Shown: positions 9,333 through 18,501 of the stretch, in pieces | Layout: the number at the start of each line of letters is the position of its first letter | Numbering within the stretch: position 1 is the stretch's first letter | Assembly: GCF_014705615.1 (NCBI RefSeq) | Contig: NZ_JACXJA010000014.1 | Span: forward strand, 1 to 64,000 | From: Paenibacillus oceani | GTDB lineage: Bacteria > Bacillota > Bacilli > Paenibacillales > NBRC-103111 | Reading direction: 5' to 3' | Length of the DNA stretch: 64,000 nucleotides | Made by a program: the position numbers and the translations under genes | The notes under the pieces: generated by a model | The model's database searches: none | What the model saw: the letters and a program-made list of their open reading frames with translations, nothing else | What the model was told of the DNA's origin: nothing

Positions 9333-10211
9333 ATGCTATCGAAACGGAGATATAGTCGGCTGAGGCGGCGTGCGTTCGCGCTTGCCGTTTTTGCGATTAT
9401 CGCGATCCTGGCGGAGGCGTGCTCATTAACGGGAATGCCGTCCGATCCGGGCGAGCTGCTGAAGCAGACCGTCTCCGGCTTGTCCGGAACGGACGATTTC
9501 CGGTTTGAAGGGACGACGAGCGTATCGGTCGGGGGATTGCCGATGCAGGAAGGGGCCTCGTTCGAAGGCGTGGTCAACGGGCATAACCGGCTGTCGATGA
9601 GCTTTAACCGGGGCAGCCCGGGAGCAGGGACGATCGGTGCGGCCCAAGCGGTGGGAACGCCCCGTTCCGTCGTGTTCAGCAAATCCCAGAACGAATGGGT
9701 CGTCTCGGAGGCCGCTTCGCAAAGCGATGCGATCGTACTGCTGCCATGGAGCCCGCTGTACAAGCTAGAGCAGTTGAACACGATGGCGAAAAAAACGGAA
9801 AGCGCCAGAGACGAACAGGATACCCGTCTAACGATTCTTACGGTAACGCCGGAGAGGGCCGATGTAACGAAGGCGGTCCGAGATCAGTTGGCCCGTCAAG
9901 CCGATGTGCTCGATATCGACAAGCAGCTCGCCGGACTGCGGACGAGGCACGGGCTGTCCGAAGCGGAGGCGGCGCGTATGAGGGGCGAGCTGGAGCAGAG
10001 CGTCCTCCTGACGAAGCGGCAGCTGGACGAGGCGGAAGGATCGCTTAAGGCGGGCGCCGTATACCGGATCTGGGTGGACCGGGTAAGTCGCCTTCCCCGC
10101 AAGATGCAGATCGAGACGGAGATGAAGTATACTTCGGACGGTCATCCGAAGACCGAGACGATTCGCGTCGACTACCTTTTCACGGATTATAATAACAAGA
10201 AAAGCACCTGA
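9333..10211 (+). CDS. Predicted lipoprotein of unknown function
   Basis: A 292-residue protein with an Arg/Lys-rich N-terminus (KRRYSRLRRR), one hydrophobic segment and a lipobox-like LAEAC, so the mature protein would start at about Cys30 and be anchored to the outer face of the membrane. The middle (about 45-150) has beta-strand character reminiscent of outer-surface lipoproteins of the LolA/DUF6612 type. Residues 180-230 are predicted helical and charged. I do not recognise a family. GGAGGGG precedes the ATG. It follows the cyclase gene by 80 bases in the same direction, but no functional link is shown. Confidence 0.7.
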   Translation: MLSKRRYSRLRRRAFALAVFAIIAILAEACSLTGMPSDPGELLKQTVSGLSGTDDFRFEGTTSVSVGGLPMQEGASFEGVVNGHNRLSMSFNRGSPGAGTIGAAQAVGTPRSVVFSKSQNEWVVSEAASQSDAIVLLPWSPLYKLEQLNTMAKKTESARDEQDTRLTILTVTPERADVTKAVRDQLARQADVLDIDKQLAGLRTRHGLSEAEAARMRGELEQSVLLTKRQLDEAEGSLKAGAVYRIWVDRVSRLPRKMQIETEMKYTSDGHPKTETIRVDYLFTDYNNKKST

Positions 10212-10358
10212 CGTCGCCGGCTTCGCACACCGAAGATCAGTGCCCGGGAGGGGCTTCTTTCCCGTTGCGCGCAGTTTCCCTGCGGCGGGGCCCTGCCTTT
10301 TATCCATGTCCGAATCCGTGTTACAATATGGGAGGATGTACAGGGGAGGGCATACAGG

Positions 10359-11045
10359 TTGAGCACCTTACGTAATCGTTTGAAATACGGCATTCCTCTA
10401 GCCATGTTCGCAGCTGCAGCCTATTTCATCCTGTTTACGGAAACGGGAAGGGATCTTCGTCACGGCAACGTGGAGCAGCTTGCAGATCTGCTGCATTCGT
10501 TCGGGATATACGCAGTTATCGCTGGGATGCTCGCTATTTTTTTTCAAACCTGGTTTCCGGTTGTTCCCTTCGTGCTGCTCGCTGGCGCCAATGCGTATGT
10601 GTTCGGTTTGACCGGAGGATTTGTGATCAATTACGGAATGACGTGTCTATCCGCGGTGTGCGCATTTCTGATCGCGAGATACATAGCCCGTGACGCGGTC
10701 GAAGCCAGACTGGCGAAGTTTCCGGCCGTACAGTCGTTCAACCGCAAGCTGGAGCGGCAAGGTTTCTTCTACACGCTGGTTGGCCGGCTGATCCCGGTCA
10801 TTCCGTCCTCGCTGATCAACTTCGGCGCCGGCGTATCCAATATCCGGTTTCGTCCGTTCTTGCTGGCGACCGTGCTGGGCAAACTGCCGGTCGTGCTGAT
10901 GGAAACGTTCATCGGACACGATCTGATCCGGTTCAAGGAACATAAAATCCGGCTGCTGCTGGTGCTGGTTTTGTTCGTTCTGCTGATTTGCCTCGGCCAG
11001 TATATGAAGACGAGATGGACCGGCAAGCGGGACGAAGCGACCTAA
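10359..11045 (+). CDS. TVP38/TMEM64 (VTT/DedA-like) membrane protein
   Basis: A 228-residue integral membrane protein with about five or six hydrophobic segments. The VTT-domain features are visible: an N-terminal segment ending in FPVVPFVLLAGANAYVFGLTGGF, the conserved arginine-rich loop, and the re-entrant motif FFYTLVGRLIPVIPSSLINFGAGVSNI. Relatives include the SNARE-associated Golgi protein family, lipid scramblases and the DedA undecaprenyl-phosphate translocases. A lipid flipping or recycling role is inferred; the substrate is unknown. Translation starts at TTG with AGGGGAGGG upstream. A TACAAT hexamer at 10322-10327 may be its -10 box. It is followed 25 bases later by an aminopeptidase gene. 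Confidence 0.8.
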   Translation: MSTLRNRLKYGIPLAMFAAAAYFILFTETGRDLRHGNVEQLADLLHSFGIYAVIAGMLAIFFQTWFPVVPFVLLAGANAYVFGLTGGFVINYGMTCLSAVCAFLIARYIARDAVEARLAKFPAVQSFNRKLERQGFFYTLVGRLIPVIPSSLINFGAGVSNIRFRPFLLATVLGKLPVVLMETFIGHDLIRFKEHKIRLLLVLVLFVLLICLGQYMKTRWTGKRDEAT

Positions 11046-11070
11046 CTTACATAAGGAGATGAGCGGACTT

Positions 11071-12186
11071 ATGAGAGATCCACGATTGCAAACGTTAGCC
11101 GCCAACCTGGTCGGCTATTCGGTGAACGTCCAGCCCGGCGACAAGGTGCTGATCGAGATGATCGGCCCGGAGAGGGAGATCGTCCGCTGTCTCGTCGAGG
11201 AGGTTCATGCGAAAGGCGGCTTCCCGTATGTGATCTACGAAGACAGGGCGGTGCTGAGCTCGGTGCTGCAGTCGATCACGAAGGAGCAGCTTGAGCATTG
11301 GGCGGAGATGGACCTAAGGCGTATGGAGCAGATGGATGGGTACATCGCGGTCCGGTCCGGGGAGAACGTCAACGAATTGTCCGACGTCCCGAGCGACAAG
11401 AACGATATGTACAAACGGATCTACTACAAGCCGGTTCATCTGGAGCGCCGGGTCAAGAAGACGAGATGGGTCGTGCTGCGTTACCCGAACCCGTCTATGG
11501 CCCAGCTTGCCAGTATGAGCACCCGGGCTTTCGAAAATTTTTATTTCGACGTGTGCAACCTCGATTACCGCAAGATGGATATCGCCATGGACCCGCTGGC
11601 CGAGCTGATGGCTCGCACCGACCGGGTACGAATCACAGGGCCGGGCACCGACCTGTCGTTTTCGATCAAGGGGATCGGTTCCAAAAAATGTTCCGGACAC
11701 CGCAACATTCCGGACGGAGAGGTGTTCACCTGCCCGGTCCGGGACTCCGTGAACGGTGTGCTGCAATACAATACGCCAAGCGTAAATTCCGGCATTACGT
11801 TCGAAAATATCCGGTTCCGCTTCGAGAACGGGAAAATCGTCGAGGCTACCTCCAACGATACGAAGCGGCTGAACGACATTTTGGATACGGACGAAGGGGC
11901 CCGCTATATCGGGGAGTTCAGTCTCGGATTTAATCCGTTTATCCTGCACCCGATGAAGGATACGCTGTTCGACGAGAAAATCGACGGCAGTTTGCACTTT
12001 ACTCCGGGCCAGGCTTATGAAGAGTGCGACAACGGCAACCGTTCGTCGGTTCATTGGGACCTGGTGCTCATCCAGCGGCCGGAATACGGCGGTGGGGAAG
12101 TGTATTTCGACGATGTGCTGATCCGCAAGGACGGACGCTTCGTCATTCCCGAGCTGCAGGGGCTCAATCCCGAAAACTTGAAATAG
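11071..12186 (+). CDS. M29-family aminopeptidase (AmpS/PepS type)
   Basis: A 371-residue cytosolic metallo-aminopeptidase. Family signatures include IEMIGPEREIVRCLVEE in the N-terminal domain and, in the C-terminal catalytic domain, HRNIPDGEVFTCP, GEFSLGFNPF and SVHWDLVLI, which contain the Glu, His and Asp residues that bind the two metal ions in M29 enzymes. It removes N-terminal residues from peptides with broad specificity. The start at 11071 is preferred because the earlier ATG at 11059 lies immediately after AAGGAG, which is the ribosome site for 11071. Confidence 0.9.
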   Translation: MRDPRLQTLAANLVGYSVNVQPGDKVLIEMIGPEREIVRCLVEEVHAKGGFPYVIYEDRAVLSSVLQSITKEQLEHWAEMDLRRMEQMDGYIAVRSGENVNELSDVPSDKNDMYKRIYYKPVHLERRVKKTRWVVLRYPNPSMAQLASMSTRAFENFYFDVCNLDYRKMDIAMDPLAELMARTDRVRITGPGTDLSFSIKGIGSKKCSGHRNIPDGEVFTCPVRDSVNGVLQYNTPSVNSGITFENIRFRFENGKIVEATSNDTKRLNDILDTDEGARYIGEFSLGFNPFILHPMKDTLFDEKIDGSLHFTPGQAYEECDNGNRSSVHWDLVLIQRPEYGGGEVYFDDVLIRKDGRFVIPELQGLNPENLK

Positions 12187-12305
12187 ATTTCAGCCCGCAG
12201 CAAGTTCTGGCAAATTATCATTGCGCGAATAGATGTTCCACGCTAATATAGAAGTATCAAATACGGAAGCCGGATTACTCCGCTTCTACTTGGAGGGATT
12301 GTGCC

Positions 12306-12551
12306 ATGTCAAGCGCCAGCAACGCCGCAATTGTTGAAGTATCGCAAACGGCTAACAAGTTCAGATCTTCTATCGTACTTCAATATGAAAATAAATTCAT
12401 TGACGTCAAGAGCATTCTCGGCTTGTTCACGACACTGCTCGACTCGGGCGTTTACGATCTGCACGTTCACGGTCCCGACGCTGAAGAAGCAAAGGCTGCG
12501 ATGGTCGAAGTATTTAAGAAGCATAACCTGCAAGTTAATGTCGTAAGCTGA
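12306..12551 (+). CDS. HPr/Crh-like protein lacking the phospho-histidine loop
   Basis: An 81-residue protein that aligns with HPr and Crh from the first helix onward: NAAIVEVSQTANKF corresponds to the RPA-containing helix, KSILGL to the Ser46 regulatory segment KSIMGL, and the rest to the second half of the fold. The first strand and the H15-x-R-P-A active-site loop are absent, so it cannot accept phosphate from enzyme I as HPr does. The serine of KSILG is kept, so an HPrK or CcpA-linked role like Crh is conceivable, but this is inference. GGAGG precedes the ATG. It stands alone between a peptidase gene and a strong terminator. Confidence 0.78.
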   Translation: MSSASNAAIVEVSQTANKFRSSIVLQYENKFIDVKSILGLFTTLLDSGVYDLHVHGPDAEEAKAAMVEVFKKHNLQVNVVS

Positions 12552-12582
12552 GCGGACTTCCAGGTCCGTTCGATATACAGAC

Positions 12583-12630
12583 GCAACCAAAAGGCTGCCT
12601 CGGGATAACCCGGGCAGCCTTTTGGTTGCG
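12583..12630. terminator. Bidirectional terminator between the HPr-like gene and ald
   Basis: A 17-bp inverted repeat (GCAACCAAAAGGCTGCC / GGCAGCCTTTTGGTTGC) with T-rich arms in both directions, placed between convergent genes. Confidence 0.8.
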
Positions 12631-12655
12631 CAACCGCCTAAACGGACGACGAATC

Positions 12656-13765
12656 TTATACGGCTTGTTCGACCGCAACGTACGTGTAGCCGAGGTCGCG
12701 TGCGACCGCCGGATGCGTGATTGCTCCCCGGAACGTATTAATGCCGCTCAGGAGCGTTTTGTCGGACAGGAGAGCCTGCAGGCCGGACCCGGCGATACGA
12801 AGCGCATAAGGCAGCGTGGCGTTGGTCAGAGCCATGGTTGATGTGCGGGGCACGGCTCCGGGCATGTTGGCAACCGCATAGTGAACGACTCCGAACTTCT
12901 CGTATGTCGGGTTATCGTGCGTGGTCAGCCGGTCGACCGTCTCGAAGATGCCGCCTTGATCGATCGCCACATCCAGGATGACGGAGCCGGTCGACATGGC
13001 GCGAACGGCGCTTTCCTTGACCAGCTTCGGCGCTTTCGCACCGGGAATCAGCACGGCGCCGATGACGAGATCGGATTCCGCCACCGATTCGGCAATATGC
13101 AGCGGATTGGACATGAGCGTCCGGATGCTCGTGCCGAATATGTCGTCCAACTGTCGCAGACGATCCGGGCTTACGTCGATAATCGTAACGTCGGCACCGA
13201 GGCCGATCGCGATTTTGGCTGCATTCGTACCGACGACGCCTCCGCCGATGATGGTCACCTTGCCGCGTTTGACGCCGGGCACGCCGCCGAGCAGAATGCC
13301 TTTGCCGCCGTGCGGGCGTTCCAGAAACTGCGCTCCGATCTGGGCGGCCATCCGGCCGGCCACTTCGCTCATCGGCGTCAGCAGCGGAAGCGAGCGGTTG
13401 ACTTCAACGGTTTCGTAGGCGATCGCGGTTACGCCCTTGGTTGTGAGCGCCCGGGCCAGCTCGGGCTCGGCGGCCAGATGCAAGTAAGTGAACAAAATGA
13501 GACCGTCCCGAAAGTAACCGTATTCAGACGAAAGAGGTTCCTTTACTTTCATCACCAGATCGGAATTGTCCCATACCTCTGCGGCGTCGGTACAAATCAA
13601 TGCCCCTGCCGACCGGTACAGCTCGTCCGGAAAACCGCTTCCCGCTCCCGCGTTCGTCTCGATCCGCACCTCGTGTCCTGCGCCCGCGAGCGCCATGACT
13701 CCGGCCGGAGTGACGGCTACCCGGTTTTCATTGTTTTTGATTTCTTTCGGTACCCCGATTCTCAT
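12656..13765 (-). CDS. ald: Alanine dehydrogenase
   Basis: A 369-residue NAD-dependent enzyme that interconverts L-alanine and pyruvate plus ammonia. It begins [22 protein letters not shown], the standard start, with the catalytic-domain lysine and histidine region [15 protein letters not shown] and the Rossmann fingerprint [29 protein letters not shown]. The C-terminal DQGGIFET motif is present. GGGGGAG lies upstream; an ATG one codon earlier (13768) is equally possible. It lies 107 bases downstream of, and in the same direction as, a PucR-type regulator resembling AdeR, the activator of ald in B. subtilis. Confidence 0.95.
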   Translation of the reverse strand: MRIGVPKEIKNNENRVAVTPAGVMALAGAGHEVRIETNAGAGSGFPDELYRSAGALICTDAAEVWDNSDLVMKVKEPLSSEYGYFRDGLILFTYLHLAAEPELARALTTKGVTAIAYETVEVNRSLPLLTPMSEVAGRMAAQIGAQFLERPHGGKGILLGGVPGVKRGKVTIIGGGVVGTNAAKIAIGLGADVTIIDVSPDRLRQLDDIFGTSIRTLMSNPLHIAESVAESDLVIGAVLIPGAKAPKLVKESAVRAMSTGSVILDVAIDQGGIFETVDRLTTHDNPTYEKFGVVHYAVANMPGAVPRTSTMALTNATLPYALRIAGSGLQALLSDKTLLSGINTFRGAITHPAVARDLGYTYVAVEQAV

Positions 13766-13872
13766 CATCCATCCAGCTCCCCCGATTTGGTTTTCGTTAC
13801 CAAGTATACGTGTCGGCGAGCGGTCTAGCTTCGTGATGAAACGAGAAAAAAAGGGGACGCCCTTGTGAAAAG

Positions 13873-15120
13873 TCACAAACGATCCGGATTGCCGCTCCAT
13901 TTGTCCGTCTTTAAATCCAGAAACAAAGTCGTTTTCTGATCGACATTGGCAAAGTTGATACCGCCGATCTCGGCAATCCGCTTCAGCCGGTAAGCAAGCG
14001 TATTCGTATGAACATGCAAGGCGTCGGCGGCGACCTTGACGTTGCTGTCGCAGGCGAGGAACGTTTCCAGCGTCTCAATCAGATTGGCATGATGCTCCCG
14101 GTCGTAGGTCCGGAGCTGTTTTAACGACGCGTTTTCGTACCGGTGCAGCCGTTTTTGTTCGAGGAAGTAAGGAAGATAGCGGTAAAAGCCGAGCTCGTGG
14201 TAGTGGGTGACGGAACCGGTCTCGGCGGGAAACTGCGCTTTGATCTGCAGCACGGTGAGCGCTTCCCGGTAGCTTTGCTCGACTGCGGTCACCTCTTCGC
14301 ACGAGGAGCCGATTCCCCAGTTGAGCGGTTCACTGCCGAATCGTTCCTTCATCTGATGATAAAACGACAGGGCGAATTCCCCGGCTTCCGCTGCGAAGCG
14401 GGAGGCGTTCGTTCCCGGGACGAGGGCGATTAGCTGTTTATCCGACAGGACATGGAGCAGCGGACGGGTTTTCTGGATCGCCGTTACGATATATTGGATC
14501 TGCTGATTTAGCTGTTCGGAGACATCGTGTCCGAACTGAAAGACGATCACGCCGAACAGGCCGGGCAAAGTGACGCCGAGCGAGTCCGCTTTGAGCTTCG
14601 CCTGAAGCGCCGTCCGGTGATGGCCGGTAAGCAGCTCCCAGAAAAAGTCGCAACGTTCCTCGTCCTCTTTTCTTCTTTGCGTCTGGAGACGCAAAAGCTT
14701 GATCTTCGCCGCCTGGGCTGCAAGCTTCAGATGAAGCAGACAAGCTTCGTCCAGCGGCCGTTCCACCTCGAGCGCCCAGATGTAGCCGAGCACCTGATTG
14801 TCTTTGCGGATCGAGATGGCGACCCGGTCGCCGAGTCCGACATCGCGAATCGACCGGATCCGGACAGGTTCGTCGCTTTGCATGAGCCGGGGGATCACGC
14901 CGTCTTTCCACAAGCTGGCTATCACGTTATCGGGTACGCGCCGGCCGATGATCGTGGCAATCCGCGCCGCGTCGGTCCCGGGGTCGTGCTTGCTGTAGGC
15001 GAGCAGCCGGTGGTTTGCGTCCTCGACCGTTACCGGTGCGTGGAGCACTTCGCCTATTTTGTCGGCCAAAGCTTCCAGATGGTCAAAGCTTCGGTTGAAA
15101 GGATTTAATTCCGCGTTCAT
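13873..15120 (-). CDS. PucR/CdaR-family regulator, probable AdeR-like activator of ald
   Basis: A 415-residue cytosolic transcription factor. The N-terminal half is a sensor with a PucR-like fold ([26 protein letters not shown] onward). The central region is GGDEF-like ([17 protein letters not shown]). The C-terminal PucR helix-turn-helix is clear: [32 protein letters not shown]. The start has AAGGAG upstream. In B. subtilis a PucR-family protein, AdeR, activates ald in response to alanine and lies beside it; here it is directly upstream and codirectional, which supports the same role. The effector is inferred, not visible. Confidence 0.82.
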   Translation of the reverse strand: MNAELNPFNRSFDHLEALADKIGEVLHAPVTVEDANHRLLAYSKHDPGTDAARIATIIGRRVPDNVIASLWKDGVIPRLMQSDEPVRIRSIRDVGLGDRVAISIRKDNQVLGYIWALEVERPLDEACLLHLKLAAQAAKIKLLRLQTQRRKEDEERCDFFWELLTGHHRTALQAKLKADSLGVTLPGLFGVIVFQFGHDVSEQLNQQIQYIVTAIQKTRPLLHVLSDKQLIALVPGTNASRFAAEAGEFALSFYHQMKERFGSEPLNWGIGSSCEEVTAVEQSYREALTVLQIKAQFPAETGSVTHYHELGFYRYLPYFLEQKRLHRYENASLKQLRTYDREHHANLIETLETFLACDSNVKVAADALHVHTNTLAYRLKRIAEIGGINFANVDQKTTLFLDLKTDKWSGNPDRL

Positions 15121-15275
15121 CCGCGCGCTCCTTATTGTTCCGCCCAATTCGCATACAAACATACCAGCATCCGAATGGTTGACTATTTAGGTGGTTTCCC
15201 TACTATTTTATAGATTGGCCCGCGCCGATTCAATGCGAAAAATAGACGCGGCTATAATTCTAATCTGTTGTGCGC

Positions 15276-15304
15276 TTGTGTAATCATCGTTTTTCGACTA
15301 TCAT
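15276..15304 (+). promoter_or_regulatory. Candidate SigA promoter for ylaN
   Basis: TTGTGT (15276-15281) and TATCAT (15299-15304) are 17 bases apart, 45 bases before the ylaN start. Confidence 0.45.
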
Positions 15305-15349
15305 AAGCATATAGAGATTGGATGAGCTTTGCGCAAAGGGGGAAAACGG

Positions 15350-15643
15350 ATGTCTACATCGGACGTCATGGTCGGTTTGCATCAGAAAGCGCTGAACCTG
15401 CTTCAAGAAGATGCGGACAACATCGAAAAGCTGATTCAGATCCAAATGGAAACATTGACGAATCGCAGATGCCCTCTTTACGAAGAGGTATTGGATACAC
15501 AGATGTATGGATTGTCCCGTGAAATCGATTTCGCGATCCGGGCGGGGCTGATTGACGAAGCGTCGGGCAAGCTTATAATAAGCGATCTGGAGCGAAAGCT
15601 TGCGCAGCTGTACGAAGCGCTCGCCCTATCCAGAAAAGAGTAA
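15350..15643 (+). CDS. ylaN: YlaN family protein (DUF1507)
   Basis: A 97-residue, highly helical, acidic small protein matching the YlaN family throughout: HQKALNLLQEDADNIEKLI, RCPLYEEVLDTQMYGLSREIDFAIRAGL and LERKLAQLYEAL. YlaN is essential in B. subtilis under standard conditions and has been linked to iron homeostasis through the Fur repressor. AAAGGGGGAA precedes the ATG; a TTG further upstream was rejected. It is a single gene with its own candidate promoter and a good terminator. Confidence 0.9.
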   Translation: MSTSDVMVGLHQKALNLLQEDADNIEKLIQIQMETLTNRRCPLYEEVLDTQMYGLSREIDFAIRAGLIDEASGKLIISDLERKLAQLYEALALSRKE

Positions 15644-15670
15644 CTCCGCCTTGGAGCTACTCTTTTTTTT
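15637..15670 (+). terminator. Intrinsic terminator of ylaN
   Basis: AGAGTAACTCC pairs with GGAGCTACTCT, followed by eight T. The stop codon lies inside the 5' arm. Confidence 0.85.
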
Positions 15671-15693
15671 GTGCAATTTTGGAGTCCGGGCGG

Positions 15694-16752
15694 TCAGACG
15701 AGGAAAAAGGCGATTCCCAGGATAACATAGACGACCAGCAGCAAAAATCCTTCATACCAATTCGTCGCGCCGTCCTGGGAGATCGAACGGGCTAACACAG
15801 CGGCGATGGCGATGGCGGCGAGCTCGTATAACGTAAAAACGATATTCATCGGATCGCCCATAAAGTGGCTGACGATGACGAGTACGGGAGCGACGAATAG
15901 GGCGACCTGCAGGCTGCTTCCGATGGCGATTTCGACGGCGGCGCCGATTTTGTTTTTCATCGCGAGGAACACGGCGGCGCTGTGCTCGGCGGCATTGCCG
16001 ATGATCGCAATCAGAAACGCGCCAACGAACAGCTCGGACAAGCCGAACGTTTCCGTGAAATGCTCCAGGGTGCCGACAAGCCATTCGCTTATGAAGGCAA
16101 CCATCACGGTGGCGAGCACGAGATAAAAGATCGATTTGCCCTTGCTCCAATTGAGCGTATGCGCATGATCCTCAGGGTCGCGAGCGGAGACGTCGCTCAG
16201 TTCTTTTTTGTGCGTTACCATGGAGAACAACAGCCATAAGCCGTAAGCGATAATGAGGATGACGGCGACGATCGTGCTGAGCATATCCATTTCCTTGAAC
16301 GTGAAGCTTTTGGCGAATATGGCCGGCACGATCAGGGCGACTACGGCGAGCAGCATAAGCGAGGCGTTATGGCTGGCCAGCATCACGTTGAAATTTTGCA
16401 CCTTGTATTTGAGGCCGCCGAGAAACACGCTGAGTCCCAGCACGAGCAGCATATTGCCGATAATGGAGCCGGTAATGCTCGCCTTCACCATGTCGTGGAG
16501 CCCGTCGCGTACGAGGAAAATCGCGATGATCAGCTCCGCCGCATTGCCGAACGTGGCGTTCAGGAAACCGCCCATCCGCTCCCCGGCATAGTGAGCGACG
16601 CTCTCCGTCGCCTTGCCCATAAACCCGGCGGCAAAAATAACGGCTATGCAGCAGAGGACGAATTGCAAAGTGGTATTCAAACCGCTGTAGTGGGCGGTGC
16701 CGCTCAGCAGAAAACTGGCGATCAGAATGGTGTAAAACAGCTTTTGCTTCAT
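15694..16752 (-). CDS. cax: Calcium/proton antiporter (CAX family)
   Basis: A 352-residue membrane protein with about eleven hydrophobic segments in two inverted halves. Each half holds the cation-selectivity motif of the CAX family: [14 protein letters not shown] near residue 70 and [19 protein letters not shown] near 260. An acidic/His-rich cytoplasmic loop ([12 protein letters not shown]) separates the halves. It exports Ca2+ in exchange for H+. GGAAGGAG lies upstream of the ATG. A Ca2+-type P-type ATPase is encoded elsewhere in this window (41.5 kb), so the cell has both pump types. Confidence 0.9.
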   Translation of the reverse strand: MKQKLFYTILIASFLLSGTAHYSGLNTTLQFVLCCIAVIFAAGFMGKATESVAHYAGERMGGFLNATFGNAAELIIAIFLVRDGLHDMVKASITGSIIGNMLLVLGLSVFLGGLKYKVQNFNVMLASHNASLMLLAVVALIVPAIFAKSFTFKEMDMLSTIVAVILIIAYGLWLLFSMVTHKKELSDVSARDPEDHAHTLNWSKGKSIFYLVLATVMVAFISEWLVGTLEHFTETFGLSELFVGAFLIAIIGNAAEHSAAVFLAMKNKIGAAVEIAIGSSLQVALFVAPVLVIVSHFMGDPMNIVFTLYELAAIAIAAVLARSISQDGATNWYEGFLLLVVYVILGIAFFLV

Positions 16753-16866
16753 GATGTGATCTCTGCTCCTTCCGTCAACTACCAGTGTTCCAGCATCAAG
16801 TGGATCCTATTCTACTATAATGGAAAAATTTCCAGTTGCAAAGAAAAACCGCTTCTGCTTATCCGG

Positions 16867-16896
16867 TTGCGAACCGCCCTTCCAAAAAGGTACAAT
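16867..16896 (+). promoter_or_regulatory. Candidate SigA promoter of the Asp23 gene
   Basis: TTGCGA (16867-16872) and TACAAT (16891-16896), spacing 18, about 30 bases ahead of the start codon. Confidence 0.55.
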
Positions 16897-16926
16897 GGAA
16901 ATATCCGTATACGAGGAGTGAGAACA

Positions 16927-17307
16927 ATGTCCGCTGAAAACCAACCGGGAATGATCCGCATTTCCGATGACGTCGTAGCCACTATCGCCGGATTGGCTGC
17001 TCTCGAGACGCAAGGCGTCGCTGCTATGTCGGGGGGCATTTCCGAAGGACTTGCCAAACGGCTTAGCGGAAAAAATGTACAAAAAGGCGTCTCCGTCGAA
17101 GTCGGACAGTTGGAGGCCGCGATCGATCTGCGAGTCATCGTTCATTATGGCTCGATTATACAGAGCGTCTGCCGCAGTCTGCAGGAAAACGTAAAAGAAG
17201 CGGTAGAGAACATGACGGGATTAAACGTGGTTGAAGTGAACGTCAAGGTAGAGGGAGTCGCTTTCAAGGAAGAGGAAGCGGAAGAAGTCCCGGCCCGGAT
17301 CAAGTAA
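16927..17307 (+). CDS. Asp23/Gls24 family envelope stress protein
   Basis: A 126-residue protein of the DUF322 family: GMIRISDDVVATIAGLAALETQGVAAMSGG at the start, the beta-rich core VSVEVGQLEAAIDLRVIVHYG, and the C-terminal helix-strand VKEAVENMTGLNVVEVNVKVEGVAF. Members include B. subtilis YloU and YqhY and S. aureus Asp23, which act at the inner face of the membrane in envelope stress or fatty-acid synthesis control. It lacks a membrane segment. The ATG has GAGGAG upstream. The particular subfamily cannot be assigned from context because the gene is alone. Confidence 0.88.
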   Translation: MSAENQPGMIRISDDVVATIAGLAALETQGVAAMSGGISEGLAKRLSGKNVQKGVSVEVGQLEAAIDLRVIVHYGSIIQSVCRSLQENVKEAVENMTGLNVVEVNVKVEGVAFKEEEAEEVPARIK

Positions 17308-17315
17308 AGTGTGGA

Positions 17316-17337
17316 GCGGCGTTCGCGCCGCTTTTTT
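17316..17337 (+). terminator. Intrinsic terminator of the Asp23 gene
   Basis: GCGGCG-TTC-GCGCCGC followed by TTTTTT. Confidence 0.85.
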
Positions 17338-17342
17338 GTTTG

Positions 17343-17746
17343 CTGCCAGAAAGGTTAAGTTCTTTAGTGTGCTAAAGTGAAGGTTTCCTTACTCGGCGTT
17401 AGTGACGTATGCTCAGGTGCGATGACTAACGAATCGTATCGTGCTTATGGCTGAAAAACGAAGTTATTTCAGACGTAACGAATCCGGGGATCGTTATCGA
17501 ACCGAAAGTGGAAAAAAAACGATCGATTTGCGGGAGTAACCATACAAGAGTTCGTTACAAATTCAAACGCCTGCATTCGGCTCTGATAACGAATACTGGA
17601 CTGGGTTCGTTAGCCATACCACCGCATGAAGACACACGACTGAGGGCGAGCGGCTGAAGCGAAGGTATCTATTCTCTTCCAACGTACAATTGTAGGGGGG
17701 GTGCACGTCAAAGGACCGTCCGGATGCTTTTCCGGACGGTTTTTCT
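17343..17746. repeat. Dispersed intergenic repeat, family D copy 1
   Basis: About 400 non-coding bases match a second copy at 36560-36952 along their whole length, by eye roughly four-fifths identical. Both begin CTGCCAGAAAG and end near CACGTCAAAGGACC. Inside are five copies of the heptamer TAACGAA or its complement (17427, 17476, 17551, 17587, 17606), spaced nearly as in copy 2. Copy 1 ends with a terminator-like hairpin CCGTCCGGA/TCCGGACGG plus TTTTT; copy 2 has a degenerate version. No protein-coding potential is seen. Confidence 0.8.
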
Positions 17747-17811
17747 TAATTTTTTGTTTGTCTGCAACAGGCGACGCAACATCGTGACATAACCCGCACA
17801 AAGAAGGAAGG

Positions 17812-17830
17812 GACCGTATCGAGACGGTCT
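17812..17830 (-). terminator. Possible weak terminator of the DJ-1/PfpI gene
   Basis: Minus strand AGACCGT-CTCGAT-ACGGTCC then CTTCCTTCTTT. The U tract is interrupted. Confidence 0.35.
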
Positions 17831-17840
17831 CTCCGGATAT

Positions 17841-18398
17841 TCAACCTCTCACCAACTTGAGAAATTCGCGCATAAAGCCGGGAAGATCCGGCCAGGCATG
17901 TCCCGATACGATGTTGCCGTCGACGCACAGCGTCTCTTTGGCGTATTCGGCGCCGAGATTTTCGATATCCGGCTTGCAGGCGGAATAAGCGGTCATTTTG
18001 CGGCCTTGGAAATAGCTGCTGTTCTTTAATGCGGAAAGGACGAGCGCGGCGTGACAGATGGCGCCGACCGGCTTGTTCGCCTCGAAGAAATGGCCGACGA
18101 TGCGGGGAACATCCGGATCGAGACGGATATATTCCGGCGCTCGGCCGCCCGGAATGATCAGGCCGTCGAATTCCGCCGGATTCACTCCGGCGAACGAAGT
18201 ATGCGACTCCAGCAGGTAGCCCGGCTTCTCCGTGTAAGTGTCCCAACCCTCGAAGTCGTGAACGACCGTTTTCAGCACTTTTTTGGTCGGAGAAGCGATA
18301 ACCGCCTCGTACCCTTCCTCCAAAACCCGGTAAAACGGATAGTACACTTCCAATGCTTCCACAGCGTCTCCAGTCAAGATCAAGATCTTCTTGGACAT
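17841..18398 (-). CDS. DJ-1/PfpI superfamily protein
   Basis: A 185-residue single-domain protein of the class I glutamine-amidotransferase-like fold. It begins KKILILTGDAVEALEVYYPFYRVLEEG and carries the nucleophile elbow GAICHAALVLSA (Cys near 115) and IIPGGRAPEYIR. Relatives include intracellular proteases, glyoxalase III and deglycases, and the precise activity cannot be read from these motifs. AACGAGGAG precedes the ATG. It is transcribed away from a small membrane protein gene and next to a dispersed repeat. Confidence 0.85.
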   Translation of the reverse strand: MSKKILILTGDAVEALEVYYPFYRVLEEGYEAVIASPTKKVLKTVVHDFEGWDTYTEKPGYLLESHTSFAGVNPAEFDGLIIPGGRAPEYIRLDPDVPRIVGHFFEANKPVGAICHAALVLSALKNSSYFQGRKMTAYSACKPDIENLGAEYAKETLCVDGNIVSGHAWPDLPGFMREFLKLVRG

Positions 18399-18501
18399 CT
18401 TGGACTCACACTCCTCGTTATCGGATAGCCTACCCTTCTATCTTGCAGCAACCCGCCCGATCTGTAAAGTAGAAGAATGAAGCGTCCGGCGTGGCTGCCC
18501 G

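Noticed and set aside
17716-17746. Strong terminator-like hairpin with T tract at the end of repeat D copy 1
   Set aside because: No rightward gene precedes it; a degenerate version is present in copy 2, so it is treated as part of the repeat.
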